Source: Chloroflexota bacterium
GTDB taxonomy: Bacteria; Chloroflexota; Anaerolineae; Aggregatilineales; J027
Reading direction: 5' to 3'
Assembly: GCA_024434115.1 (NCBI GenBank)
Contig: QMIT01000010.1
Span: forward strand, 1-64,000
Length of the DNA stretch: 64,000 nt
Part shown: positions 24,575-32,783 of the stretch, in pieces
How the letters are laid out: the number at the start of each line of letters is the position of its first letter
Position numbering within the stretch: the stretch's first letter is position 1
Made by a program: the position numbers and the translations under genes
Notes under the pieces: model-generated
What the model saw: only the letters and a program-made list of their open reading frames with translations
Databases searched by the model: none
Told to the model about the DNA's origin: nothing

Positions 24575-26020
24575 TTAGTGGTCATGAACATCTAAATCAC
24601 CCGCACCGAAAATCTGCCCCGGTTGAATGACAATGGGCTGGCCTAAATCTACCGTCCCCACAAGGTCATAGGTCATCGCCCCCGTGATGCGGACAGGCAC
24701 AATTTCGCCTTCGGGAACTTCCCCCTGCACCATGATATAGCCATCAATTTCGGGGGCGTCTCGATAGGAACGACCTAGTGAAATGGTCTCACCCGTTGGG
24801 CCGTCATCGTCTTCAACCTCGGCGTGGCCCTCAACCAAAACAGGCAGAATCTTGCCGACTTGGGCCTGATTACGCTGTAGGCTAATCGGCTGTTGAATTT
24901 CCATCAGCTTATCCCGACGGGCAGTTTTTACAGCATCGGCCACTTGATCGGGCAGGGTAGCGCTGGGGGTGCCGATTTCATAGCTATAGGTAAACGCCCC
25001 CACGCGGTCAAACTGCATGTCTTTTATAAACTGTACCAGCGTATCAAATTCTTCGTCGGTTTCGCCGGGATAGCCAACAATAAAGGTGGTGCGAATCGCC
25101 AAATCGGGCATGGCCGAGCGCATTTTGCCAATCGTTTCATGCACCCATTCCACATTAGCGGGACGGCGCATCCGCAGCAGGGTTTTGCGATGGGCATGTT
25201 GCAAGGGGATGTCCAGATAATGCACGATTTGGGGGTGGGTCGCCATCGTTTCAATCAATTCATCCGTGACATACCCCGGATAAGCGTACATCACACGCAT
25301 CCAAGGAACATCCGGCACGGCTTTCACCAATTCTTTGAGCAGAACCGCCAAACCATTTTTCAGACCCAAATCATAGCCATAGTCGGTGCTGTCTTGGGCA
25401 ATCAAGATGATTTCTTGTACGCCGTTATCACGCAGCATCCGGGCCTCATTGACAATCGCCTCAATCGGGCGACTGACGGCAGTGCCTTTAATCGCGGGGA
25501 TGGCACAAAACGCACAGGGTCGGCGGCAGCCATCGGCGATTTTCAAATAGGCACTTGCGCCTTGAATGCTGATACGGGCCGCGCCACGTTCATCTTTGCC
25601 AACGGTCTCGGCATCACTGGGGAGATGATACAGGGGTTCGGGATGTTTACGGGTGCGAATGCGCTGCACCAAATCTACAATATCCATCCAGCGGCGTGTC
25701 CCGATAATGCCATCCAACCCCGACACTTCTTGGGCCAATGTGTCGCCATAGCGCTGTGAAAGGCAGCCCGCCGCAATGAGATATTGATTGGGCTGTTTGA
25801 GGGCGGCAAGTTCGTTTAGGCTGTTGATGCTTTCTTCTTTAGCGGGGCCAATGAAGCCACAGGTATTGACGATGAGGACTTCTGCACGGGTGGGGTCATC
25901 GGCGGCCCGCATCCCGGCGTTTTCGAGTAGTTGTGCCATTGATTCGGAGTCTACGGTGTTTTTGGAACAACCAAGACTCATCAAATAATAACGGTCTTTG
26001 ATGCGACCTGTTTTTGCCAT
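24575..26020 (-). CDS. rimO: Ribosomal protein S12 methylthiotransferase
   Basis: 481 residues, a radical SAM methylthiotransferase that modifies the conserved Asp of ribosomal protein S12. The N-terminal domain binds an auxiliary Fe-S cluster through C18 (SLGCSKNTVDSE), C54 (VNTCGFI) and C86 (AAGCLSQRY). The radical SAM CxxxCxxC is C165, C169 and C172 (GCRRPCAFCAIP). A C-terminal TRAM-like region (about 400-470) ends the protein. SLGCSKN distinguishes RimO from MiaB. Confidence 0.95.
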   Translation of the reverse strand: MAKTGRIKDRYYLMSLGCSKNTVDSESMAQLLENAGMRAADDPTRAEVLIVNTCGFIGPAKEESINSLNELAALKQPNQYLIAAGCLSQRYGDTLAQEVSGLDGIIGTRRWMDIVDLVQRIRTRKHPEPLYHLPSDAETVGKDERGAARISIQGASAYLKIADGCRRPCAFCAIPAIKGTAVSRPIEAIVNEARMLRDNGVQEIILIAQDSTDYGYDLGLKNGLAVLLKELVKAVPDVPWMRVMYAYPGYVTDELIETMATHPQIVHYLDIPLQHAHRKTLLRMRRPANVEWVHETIGKMRSAMPDLAIRTTFIVGYPGETDEEFDTLVQFIKDMQFDRVGAFTYSYEIGTPSATLPDQVADAVKTARRDKLMEIQQPISLQRNQAQVGKILPVLVEGHAEVEDDDGPTGETISLGRSYRDAPEIDGYIMVQGEVPEGEIVPVRITGAMTYDLVGTVDLGQPIVIQPGQIFGAGDLDVHDH

Positions 26021-26114
26021 AGGGATTTGATTGGATAGCCTTCAACTCTTGAGATACAATGCGGATAGCGCAATCATAGCGGATTCCTTTTTTAAATTAA
26101 AGTGATGGTTCAAA

Positions 26115-26630
26115 ATGAGCAAAGTGCATGTGGGCGAATCCCCCATTCAAGGTAAGGGGGTTTTTGCGAGGGTCAATATCGCTAAAGGGGAGCCAATTTT
26201 GCAAGCCGACGATTCACGCATTGTGGATGAAACCCATCCGCTGCGACCTGAACTCGGCGAATACGAATATCACACCGATTTTATTGCGAATGATGTCACC
26301 GTGCTGTGGCAAGACCCCGAAAAATATACCAATCACTCCTGTGACCCCAACACATTTGTGAAGACCATTAACGGCGCTCGTTATGTCATTGCTCTTCGCC
26401 CTATTGTGGCAGGCGAGGAAATCACCTTTGATTACCGCATCAATGGACGTGGGGAATATGTGTGGGAATGTGACTGTGGCAGTCCCCGCTGTCTGAAAAC
26501 GCTAGATTCCGATTTTTTCAAGATGCCACTCGATCTGCAATTGGAGTATCTGCCGCTGTTGGATGAGTGGTTTATGGTAGAAGAAGCACCCAAAATCGAA
26601 CAACTTTTGCAGCAGGGCCTTAATCGTTGA
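26115..26630 (+). CDS. SET-domain protein lysine methyltransferase-like protein
   Basis: 171 residues forming a compact SET domain: GKGVFARVNIAKGEPI at the start, NHSCDPN at 73-79, EEITFDY at 101-107 and a post-SET cysteine cluster CDCGSPRC at 119-126. These are the SAM- and lysine-channel motifs of protein lysine methyltransferases. SET proteins are mainly eukaryotic but occur in scattered bacteria. The target here is unknown. It is divergent from rimO. Confidence 0.9.
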   Translation: MSKVHVGESPIQGKGVFARVNIAKGEPILQADDSRIVDETHPLRPELGEYEYHTDFIANDVTVLWQDPEKYTNHSCDPNTFVKTINGARYVIALRPIVAGEEITFDYRINGRGEYVWECDCGSPRCLKTLDSDFFKMPLDLQLEYLPLLDEWFMVEEAPKIEQLLQQGLNR

Positions 26631-26706
26631 TTTGTCAGGTACGCGAACTTGCTATAGTATTTCAAGTAATCCGTCATTATCTCTGTATAAACAGGAGGGT
26701 AGCGTC

Positions 26707-27762
26707 ATTAACCGCAACGTGCGCCATATCTCAGCACTTTTCAGCATTGGGCTGATACTCTCAATTGTGTTGGTGGCTTGTGGGGGAGAAGAAACTCCAC
26801 CGCCACCGACCCGAACCCCTTTGCCACTGCCAACCGCCACACCGCGTTCGACCCCCTTGCCAGAAGTGGAACTGCCAGTGATTTTGGGTAGCCCGGACAA
26901 ACCCATCAACCTCTTATTTGTCATTGCCAGTCCATCCAGTGGACAAGTGGATGCCCAAGACACCCTACAGACTGAGTTGAATGCCCAATTGGGAGATGCG
27001 CTCGCCGTCGAGGTGGGTATATTGGCAACGCCCCGCGAGGCGCTAGATGCGTTGTGTAATGGTGAAGCCGCTTTGATGTGGGTAGATGTATTCACCTATA
27101 TCGCGGCGGAACGGGCCTGTGGCGCTTCACCTTTATTGGGAGTCCGTCAGACGCAGCGGGTCGGCGCCAATGGCATTGAATTCGATTTTGTTTATGACCG
27201 TCGGGTGTTGGGGAATGCCGCGACTCCGGCCATGTTAGCGAACCGTAGGGTTTGCCGAATTGCGGGCGACGAGACACCCGTGAATTGGGTTTATCCAAGT
27301 TTGGCCTTACGGGCTGCTGGCGTTGATCCAGTCACCGGATTGCTGGGAGTGATCGAAGTTGCCGACGCTCAATCGCTGGTGAAGGCGATTTTTGACGAAG
27401 AATGTGTGGCGGGGGCAATTCCGAACAACCAGTTAGATACATTGGTACGCCGATTGCAGCAAGCTACTCCGCCTGTCCAAATCAACTTGCAAGCGACTGC
27501 ACTACAGGTGGTAGTGATGCAAGAAGGCAATGAATCATGGCCCGAAGTTCCCTATGAGGTATTGATTGCCTCACCTGATTTTATTCTGCCCGCCTCATTC
27601 CGTGATCTGGTCGTAGAAGCTATCCAAGAATTGGTTGAGACAGAAGAAGATGACGCGCTAAAAGAACTTGTCCCCTATGCGCAACTGGTTGAACGGACTT
27701 CAGCCGACTATGCCGATTTTCGGGCATGGTTAGAATCGGCGCGTTGGGGAATGGATAACTGA
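26707..27762 (+). CDS. PhnD/SsuA-type substrate-binding lipoprotein, probable ATT start
   Basis: With initiation at ATT 26707 the protein has 351 residues. AGGAGGG (26693-26699) lies exactly in place for that codon, while no ATG, GTG or TTG is suitably spaced. The N-terminus then reads MNRNVRHISALFSIG and ends its signal in VLVAC (Cys 25). A Pro/Thr-rich linker is followed by a periplasmic-binding fold (PDKPINLLFVIASPSSGQ...) like phosphonate/ABC-type binding proteins. No permease genes are adjacent. An upstream in-frame start at 26632 would spoil the signal peptide. Confidence 0.75.
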   Translation: MNRNVRHISALFSIGLILSIVLVACGGEETPPPPTRTPLPLPTATPRSTPLPEVELPVILGSPDKPINLLFVIASPSSGQVDAQDTLQTELNAQLGDALAVEVGILATPREALDALCNGEAALMWVDVFTYIAAERACGASPLLGVRQTQRVGANGIEFDFVYDRRVLGNAATPAMLANRRVCRIAGDETPVNWVYPSLALRAAGVDPVTGLLGVIEVADAQSLVKAIFDEECVAGAIPNNQLDTLVRRLQQATPPVQINLQATALQVVVMQEGNESWPEVPYEVLIASPDFILPASFRDLVVEAIQELVETEEDDALKELVPYAQLVERTSADYADFRAWLESARWGMDN

Positions 27763-27792
27763 ACTGAAAATTTGGGCAGAGTATGTTATTAT

Positions 27793-27816
27793 AGCCGGGT
27801 CAAATCCGGCTTTTTT
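27793..27816 (+). terminator. Rho-independent terminator after the binding lipoprotein
   Basis: AGCCGG and CCGGCT form a stem around an eight-base loop. The T-run begins at the last base of the stem (TTTTTT, 27811-27816). It lies 31 bases after the lipoprotein stop. Confidence 0.85.
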
Positions 27817-27852
27817 GTGCCTACCCTAGCCAGTATATCTATTTAAGGGATT

Positions 27853-28812
27853 ATGTCTGATCTTGCAGTTGTGATCGTTAGTTGGAATACTCGTGCCTTG
27901 ACTTTAGAGGCAATTCGTACCCTATTGGATGATGTTCAGCGCGGCGGCCCCTATGATACCGAGATCTGGGTGGTTGATAATGCGTCCAGTGACGACAGCC
28001 CTGCCGCGATTCAGGCTGAATTTCCCCATGTCAACATCATCGAAAATACCAAGAACATTGGTTTTGGGGCGGCCAACAATGTTGCGATGCGTGCGATGGG
28101 TTTTGGCAAGAGTGGAATAGATGAAAATACCCTCCCACGTGCTGTCTACTTACTCAATTCCGACACCCAGACCCGACCCAACGCCACCAGTATTCTTTTT
28201 AATGCCCTGTTTTCACTGCCCGAAGCAGGGGTGGTTGGCGCACGGCTGACGTATGAAGATGGTGGTTTTCAACATAGTGCTTTTGGCTTTCCCGGTCTTT
28301 CGCAGTTATGGATTGACTTGATGCCTGCCCCCGGTACGCTTTACAACCGCCGGGTGAATGGTCGTTATCCGCGCAAACTTTATGAACACCCTAAGCCGTT
28401 TCGAGTGGGGCATACACTTGGCGCGACGATGATGATTCGGCGCGAGGTCATCCAAAAAACGGGCATGTTTGATGAGCAATTTTTTATGTATGCCGAAGAA
28501 GTGGATTGGAGTTGGCGGATCCAAAAAGCGGGGTGGAAAATTTACTGTGTTCCACAAGCGCATGTCATTCATTTGGAGGGGCAGAGTACCCGCCAAGTGC
28601 GCCCTGACAGTATTATCAATTTATGGCAGAGTCGCTTACGGCTCTATCGTAAACATTATCCTATGCTCAAACGACAAGCGTCGCGCTGGCTGATCGGGGT
28701 GGGGATGCGCCGCAAAATTCGCCAAGCCCGTCGCGCCTATGCCCTACGTCAAATATCAGCCAAAGAGCGCGATACCCTGATTAGCGCCTACGAACAGGTA
28801 ATGGGTCTATGA
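27853..28812 (+). CDS. GT2-family glycosyltransferase (rhamnosyltransferase-like)
   Basis: 319 residues with a GT-A fold: the N-terminal strand VVIVSWNTRALTLE, VVDNASSDDSPAAI for nucleotide binding, the DxD-like LLNSDTQ, and a later MYAEEVDWSWRIQKAGW acceptor-site segment typical of rhamnosyl and galactofuranosyl transferases. It is soluble or membrane-associated and builds cell-surface polysaccharide. It overlaps the next glycosyltransferase by four bases. Confidence 0.88.
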   Translation: MSDLAVVIVSWNTRALTLEAIRTLLDDVQRGGPYDTEIWVVDNASSDDSPAAIQAEFPHVNIIENTKNIGFGAANNVAMRAMGFGKSGIDENTLPRAVYLLNSDTQTRPNATSILFNALFSLPEAGVVGARLTYEDGGFQHSAFGFPGLSQLWIDLMPAPGTLYNRRVNGRYPRKLYEHPKPFRVGHTLGATMMIRREVIQKTGMFDEQFFMYAEEVDWSWRIQKAGWKIYCVPQAHVIHLEGQSTRQVRPDSIINLWQSRLRLYRKHYPMLKRQASRWLIGVGMRRKIRQARRAYALRQISAKERDTLISAYEQVMGL

Positions 28813-29573
28813 CGGTGCAATTGGCGGGGGTGATTTTGGCGCGTAACGAAGCGGTGCATATTCAGGCGTGCATTGAATCGCTCAAATGGACAGACCATGT
28901 GGTGGTGTTTGAATCTGCCAGCAGCACCGATAACACCATCGAACTCGCCCAAACAGCCGGGGCAGAGGTGATTAGCCACCCTTTTGAAAATTATTCCAAA
29001 CAGCGCAGTGCGGCTCTTGCGGCGGTGGATGCTGAATGGGTCTTGTTTGTAGATGCCGATGAACGCGCCACGCCCGAAGTTGAAGCGGAAGTGCGCCAGA
29101 TCATTGCTAACCCCCAACATATGGGCTATTGGATTCCGCGTCACAATTATATTTTTGGCAAGCTGACGCGCTTCACTGGTTGGTATCCGGATTATCAGAT
29201 GCGCCTATTAAAACGCGACCAAGCCACCTATGACCCCGAACGCCGTGTACATGAAGTCCCCATTTTGAAGACAGGCGAACCCGGCCACCTTGAAAATCCA
29301 CTCATCCATTACAATTATCGAGATATAGGCCAATTTATCGAAAAACAACGGCTTTATGCTCGATATGACGCCGAAATTATGAAATCCGAAGGGCAGCGGG
29401 CCAAATTTCGCAATTTTATCTTGCAGCCGCTTCGCCAATTTCGCTGGCGCTATTTAACACTCAAAGGCTATCGTGACGGCCTGCATGGATTACGCCTGAG
29501 CCTGTTGATGGCGTGGAATGAATTTGACAAATATTGGCAGTTGCGGCGGCTGTGGCGAGAGGCAACACGATAA
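28809..29573 (+). CDS. GT2-family glycosyltransferase (WaaE/KdtX-like)
   Basis: 254 residues: GVILARNEAVHIQACIESLKW at the N-terminus, then ESASSTDNTIELA and LFVDADERATPE with the metal-binding DxD, and the family feature FTGWYPDYQMRLLKRD. This resembles the beta-1,4-glucosyltransferases of lipopolysaccharide core synthesis, but in this context the acceptor is more likely an exopolysaccharide or glycolipid. Coupled to the previous gene by ATGA; the next gene starts directly after its stop. Confidence 0.88.
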   Translation: MTVQLAGVILARNEAVHIQACIESLKWTDHVVVFESASSTDNTIELAQTAGAEVISHPFENYSKQRSAALAAVDAEWVLFVDADERATPEVEAEVRQIIANPQHMGYWIPRHNYIFGKLTRFTGWYPDYQMRLLKRDQATYDPERRVHEVPILKTGEPGHLENPLIHYNYRDIGQFIEKQRLYARYDAEIMKSEGQRAKFRNFILQPLRQFRWRYLTLKGYRDGLHGLRLSLLMAWNEFDKYWQLRRLWREATR

Positions 29574-30512
29574 ATGGAACAAAATAGTCCTATGTTGCCC
29601 TCAAAAGGCGGGACGGCTACAATTCCAGTTATGACCGATCAAGTGCTGCCCCGTACTGTTCCAGTAATTGCCCTCCTAACCGATTTTGGCCTACAAGATG
29701 GCTATGTCGGCGTGATGAAAGGGGTGATTCTCTCGATTTGCCCCACCGCGCAAGTTGTTGATATTTCACACCATATTGCACCCCAAGATATTCGACAGGG
29801 GGCGTATGTGCTGATGACGACTTATCGTTATATGCCCGCTGGCACGATCTTCGTAGGGGTCGTTGACCCCGGTGTTGGTACATCGCGCAAGCCTATCGCA
29901 GTACAAACGAATCAAGGCATTTTTATTGGCCCGGATAACGGTTTATTTAGCTATGTATTTGGTCAAGTAGAGGTGCAGCAGGCGGTAGCCCTACAAAATC
30001 GCCAATATCATTTGCAAGGCATTAGTACGACCTTTCATGGACGGGATATTTTTAGTCCAGTCGCAGCACATTTGGCAAATGGCGTACCGCTCGATCAAAT
30101 CGGCCCTGCTTTGAATAAATCCTTCGAAAAACTACCCTTGCCCCTGCTGCAAATTGAAGATGACCATGTACGCGGTGAGGTGCTGTATATTGACCATTTT
30201 GGCAATGTCGTCACCAGCATTGGGCGGTTGGTATGGGGGTCAGATGATATGTTGCAACTCCATCCCCAATTTGGTAGCACGTCTTTTTCGGAGCGTGTGA
30301 CGGTTGCGCCATTTTTCGCCGAAGCTACCGCCGTTGAAATTGCCGATCAGTCCTTTGCACCGCTGGGGTTAAGTTATATGGGGACGCAAAAAGGGAGCAT
30401 CCTGCCGCTCATTAACAGTGCGGGTCAGCTTGAATTAGCCGTGAATCAAGGGAGCGCCGCCGAAAAATTGGGGGTGCGTATTGGCGACCCGGTGATTTTG
30501 CGTACTGGTTGA
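29574..30512 (+). CDS. SAM hydroxide adenosyltransferase (DUF62 family)
   Basis: 312 residues. The N-terminal catalytic domain carries LLTDFGLQDGYVGVMKGVI, VDISHHIAPQDIRQGA, VGVVDPGVGTSRKPI and IGPDNGLFS. These are hallmarks of the SAM hydrolase/fluorinase fold that converts SAM to adenosine and methionine. A small C-terminal beta-barrel follows. Start could be ATG 29574 or the later ATG at 29631, since conserved sequence begins only near residue 30. The gene sits between glycosyltransferases and murA. Confidence 0.88.
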   Translation: MEQNSPMLPSKGGTATIPVMTDQVLPRTVPVIALLTDFGLQDGYVGVMKGVILSICPTAQVVDISHHIAPQDIRQGAYVLMTTYRYMPAGTIFVGVVDPGVGTSRKPIAVQTNQGIFIGPDNGLFSYVFGQVEVQQAVALQNRQYHLQGISTTFHGRDIFSPVAAHLANGVPLDQIGPALNKSFEKLPLPLLQIEDDHVRGEVLYIDHFGNVVTSIGRLVWGSDDMLQLHPQFGSTSFSERVTVAPFFAEATAVEIADQSFAPLGLSYMGTQKGSILPLINSAGQLELAVNQGSAAEKLGVRIGDPVILRTG

Positions 30513-30528
30513 ACCTAAGGAACTTATT

Positions 30529-31836
30529 TTGACAATCCCTGAGCAATTTCTAATTGAAGGTGGCTTTCCGCTGCAAGGCCAGATCAAAGCCAGCGGGAAT
30601 AAAAACTCAGCCTTGCCCTTACTGCCTGCTTGCCTTTTGACCGATCAGCCCGTTATCTTGCGAAATATGCCCGACATTGGGGACGTGCGGATTATGGGCC
30701 AACTGCTGCAAAGTGTGGGGGCAGAGGTGGAATGGCTGGATTCCAGCACCGTGCGTGTCCATGCCAAAGAAATTAAGACACATAAGGCGGATCCCGATCT
30801 CGCCAAAAAAATCCGACCCAGCACCCTCTTAGCCGGAGCGATGTTAGGACGCATGGGCCAGTTGGACATTGCGGCCCCCGGCGGGGACGTGATTGGGCGG
30901 CGGCGGCTCGATAGCCATTTGATTGCGCTGGAAAAACTCGGCGCTCATATCGAGTTTGACGGCTCATTCAAAATGAATGCGGATGGGCTACATGGCGCAA
31001 CCATTTTGCTGGATGAGGCTAGTGTCACGGCAACAGAAAATGCAGTTCTCGCGGCATGTTACGCCAAAGGCACAACCGTCTTACGTAATGCCGCCTCTGA
31101 GCCACATGTCCAGCAGTTATGCCTATTTTTGAACCAACTTGGTGCAAAAATTGATGGGATTGGGACAAACCAAATCACCATTGAGGGCGTTGAGAAGCTG
31201 GATGGCGGCGAATTCCGCGTTGGGGCGGATTATATTGAGGTTGGGAGTCTAATTGGCGCGGCTGTCGTAACTGGCGGTGAATTGCTGATTACCGATGCCG
31301 ACCCCCAATATTTGGACATGATCGCCCTCGTTTTTGGTAAATTGGGCGTGACATGGGAAGTGCGCGGCAACGATATTTTTGTCCCGCGTGACCAACGCCT
31401 GAATATTCAGCGCGATTTTGGCGGTAATATCCCCGAGATCAAACCGCAGATTTGGCCCGGTTTCCCCACCGATTTGATGAGTATTGCTATTTTGGTGGCG
31501 ACCCAGTGCGCCGGGGCGGTGTTGTTCCATGAATGGATGTTTGAAGGCCGCCTCTTTTTCACAGATCGTTTGGTCAATATGGGGGCGCGGATTATTTTGT
31601 GTGACCCGCATCGTGTCTTGGTGCAAGGGCCAACGGCTTTACGCGGCGACCAGACCATCAGCAGCCCTGATATTCGCGCAGGGATGGCGATGGTGCTGGC
31701 GGCGCTGTGTGCGCGGGGCACGACAGTCATCCGCAATATCGTGCAAATTGATCGTGGCTATTCGCAATTGGAAGAAAAATTAGGGGCACTGGGCGCTCAT
31801 ATTCAGCGTGTACCGATTGGAGCAGCGGTATCTTGA
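30529..31836 (+). CDS. murA: UDP-N-acetylglucosamine 1-carboxyvinyltransferase
   Basis: 435 residues starting at TTG 30529 with AAGGAA upstream. It transfers enolpyruvate to UDP-GlcNAc, the first committed step of peptidoglycan synthesis. GNKNSALPLL near the start and RPSTLLAGAMLGRMG are clear family motifs. The catalytic-loop Cys of most MurA enzymes is replaced by Asp (D120 in APGGDVIGRRRLD). The same replacement is known in Mycobacterium tuberculosis MurA, where it makes the enzyme insensitive to fosfomycin. The gene is followed with a TTGA overlap by a small membrane protein. Confidence 0.93.
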   Translation: MTIPEQFLIEGGFPLQGQIKASGNKNSALPLLPACLLTDQPVILRNMPDIGDVRIMGQLLQSVGAEVEWLDSSTVRVHAKEIKTHKADPDLAKKIRPSTLLAGAMLGRMGQLDIAAPGGDVIGRRRLDSHLIALEKLGAHIEFDGSFKMNADGLHGATILLDEASVTATENAVLAACYAKGTTVLRNAASEPHVQQLCLFLNQLGAKIDGIGTNQITIEGVEKLDGGEFRVGADYIEVGSLIGAAVVTGGELLITDADPQYLDMIALVFGKLGVTWEVRGNDIFVPRDQRLNIQRDFGGNIPEIKPQIWPGFPTDLMSIAILVATQCAGAVLFHEWMFEGRLFFTDRLVNMGARIILCDPHRVLVQGPTALRGDQTISSPDIRAGMAMVLAALCARGTTVIRNIVQIDRGYSQLEEKLGALGAHIQRVPIGAAVS

Positions 31837-32348
31837 CCACTGAAATACCAGCCACCGAAAAAGAAGAACGGGTTTACCGTCCTCTCGGATTAACCATCGG
31901 TCTGTTGAGCATCATCCCGCTGTTTGGGATTGAGCCGATTATTTGGTTGTATATTGCCTATCGGTTGAATGTAGATGCCAATGGCATTATCAGCGGTGGC
32001 CTTGCGCTGGATTTTTGGCGTTGGGCCGGGGGCATTGCAGGTGGCATTGTCTTGATTACCGCGATTATGGCATGGATAGGCAAACCCCGTAGTTCGCAAT
32101 ATCTTGTCCAAGCCTCGGTCATTGCCAGTTTTCTGTTGATTATGGTCGCAGCTTGGGTACGCGCTTTTGGCGACTGCACGGGCTGTTTAATGGATGGGGC
32201 TACCCAAACTTTTAATGATATTTTCCAATGCAAAATCCCGATTCAAATTATCGCTTTTGTCTATTTCATTTTTTATATCAATCGTGCTCCGGCACGTGCT
32301 TTTTATACCCAAGTACCGTTACCTCCTTGGAACCCCGATGAAGAGTAA
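31833..32348 (+). CDS. Small four-helix membrane protein
   Basis: 171 residues starting at TTG 31833, which overlaps the murA stop. Four hydrophobic segments (about 17-45, 62-84, 92-110 and 132-150) with a CxxC (DCTGC) in the loop between the third and fourth. The paired cysteines could form a disulphide outside the membrane or bind a metal. No family recognised. Translation is probably coupled to murA. Confidence 0.65.
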   Translation: MTTEIPATEKEERVYRPLGLTIGLLSIIPLFGIEPIIWLYIAYRLNVDANGIISGGLALDFWRWAGGIAGGIVLITAIMAWIGKPRSSQYLVQASVIASFLLIMVAAWVRAFGDCTGCLMDGATQTFNDIFQCKIPIQIIAFVYFIFYINRAPARAFYTQVPLPPWNPDEE

Positions 32349-32363
32349 CCCAGAAAGGAACTC

Positions 32364-32783
32364 ATGATGAGTCGCGTTATTAACACTGATGGCCCTGCCA
32401 AAATCCGGAATCAACATATGCGAACGTGTGCAGAGATTTTGCGCCATCTGAGCAAGAAGAAGGAATTTGACGCCGAAACCAAAGATATGATTGCCCAGAT
32501 TGTGTTTTCGCTGCGTGAAGTGAACGACACGATTGAGCAGTCATCAGAGGCATGGGAAAAGCGCAATTATTGGATGAAGGCCGAAGAATTTCGTCAGCGG
32601 TGGACATGGACGGGCAAAATGGCTGATCAAGTGGAAGACCTTGTTCGTCGCAGCAATTGGGAAGCCTTCCCCTCACTCATGGTGAGCCTTTTTCAACATT
32701 TCGGCGAAATCAAAGTGAACAAATTCACCCGCGATGCTGATACATGGCAAGGGGCGTATGATCGCCTGATGAGTGAGCGTTAG
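32364..32783 (+). CDS. Small helical protein of unknown function
   Basis: 139 residues, predicted almost wholly alpha-helical and charged (KIRNQHMRTCAEILRHLSKKKEFDAETKDMI), with many Trp in the second half. GAAAGGAAC precedes the ATG. No family recognised and no signal peptide. It lies 15 bases after the small membrane protein and overlaps the convergent cyclase gene by four bases. Confidence 0.6.
   Translation: MMSRVINTDGPAKIRNQHMRTCAEILRHLSKKKEFDAETKDMIAQIVFSLREVNDTIEQSSEAWEKRNYWMKAEEFRQRWTWTGKMADQVEDLVRRSNWEAFPSLMVSLFQHFGEIKVNKFTRDADTWQGAYDRLMSER

Noticed and set aside
24893..25759. 288-residue plus-strand frame
   Set aside because: It is entirely antisense to rimO, whose Fe-S and radical SAM motifs are unmistakable; the frame has no recognisable domain.
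27793..27816. tRNA T-arm-like string GGTCAAATCC
   Set aside because: No acceptor or anticodon arm can be built around it; the hairpin plus T-run is a terminator.
32780..32783. Four-base convergent overlap as a possible regulatory device
   Set aside because: Only the stop codons overlap; this is common in compact genomes and needs no special explanation.
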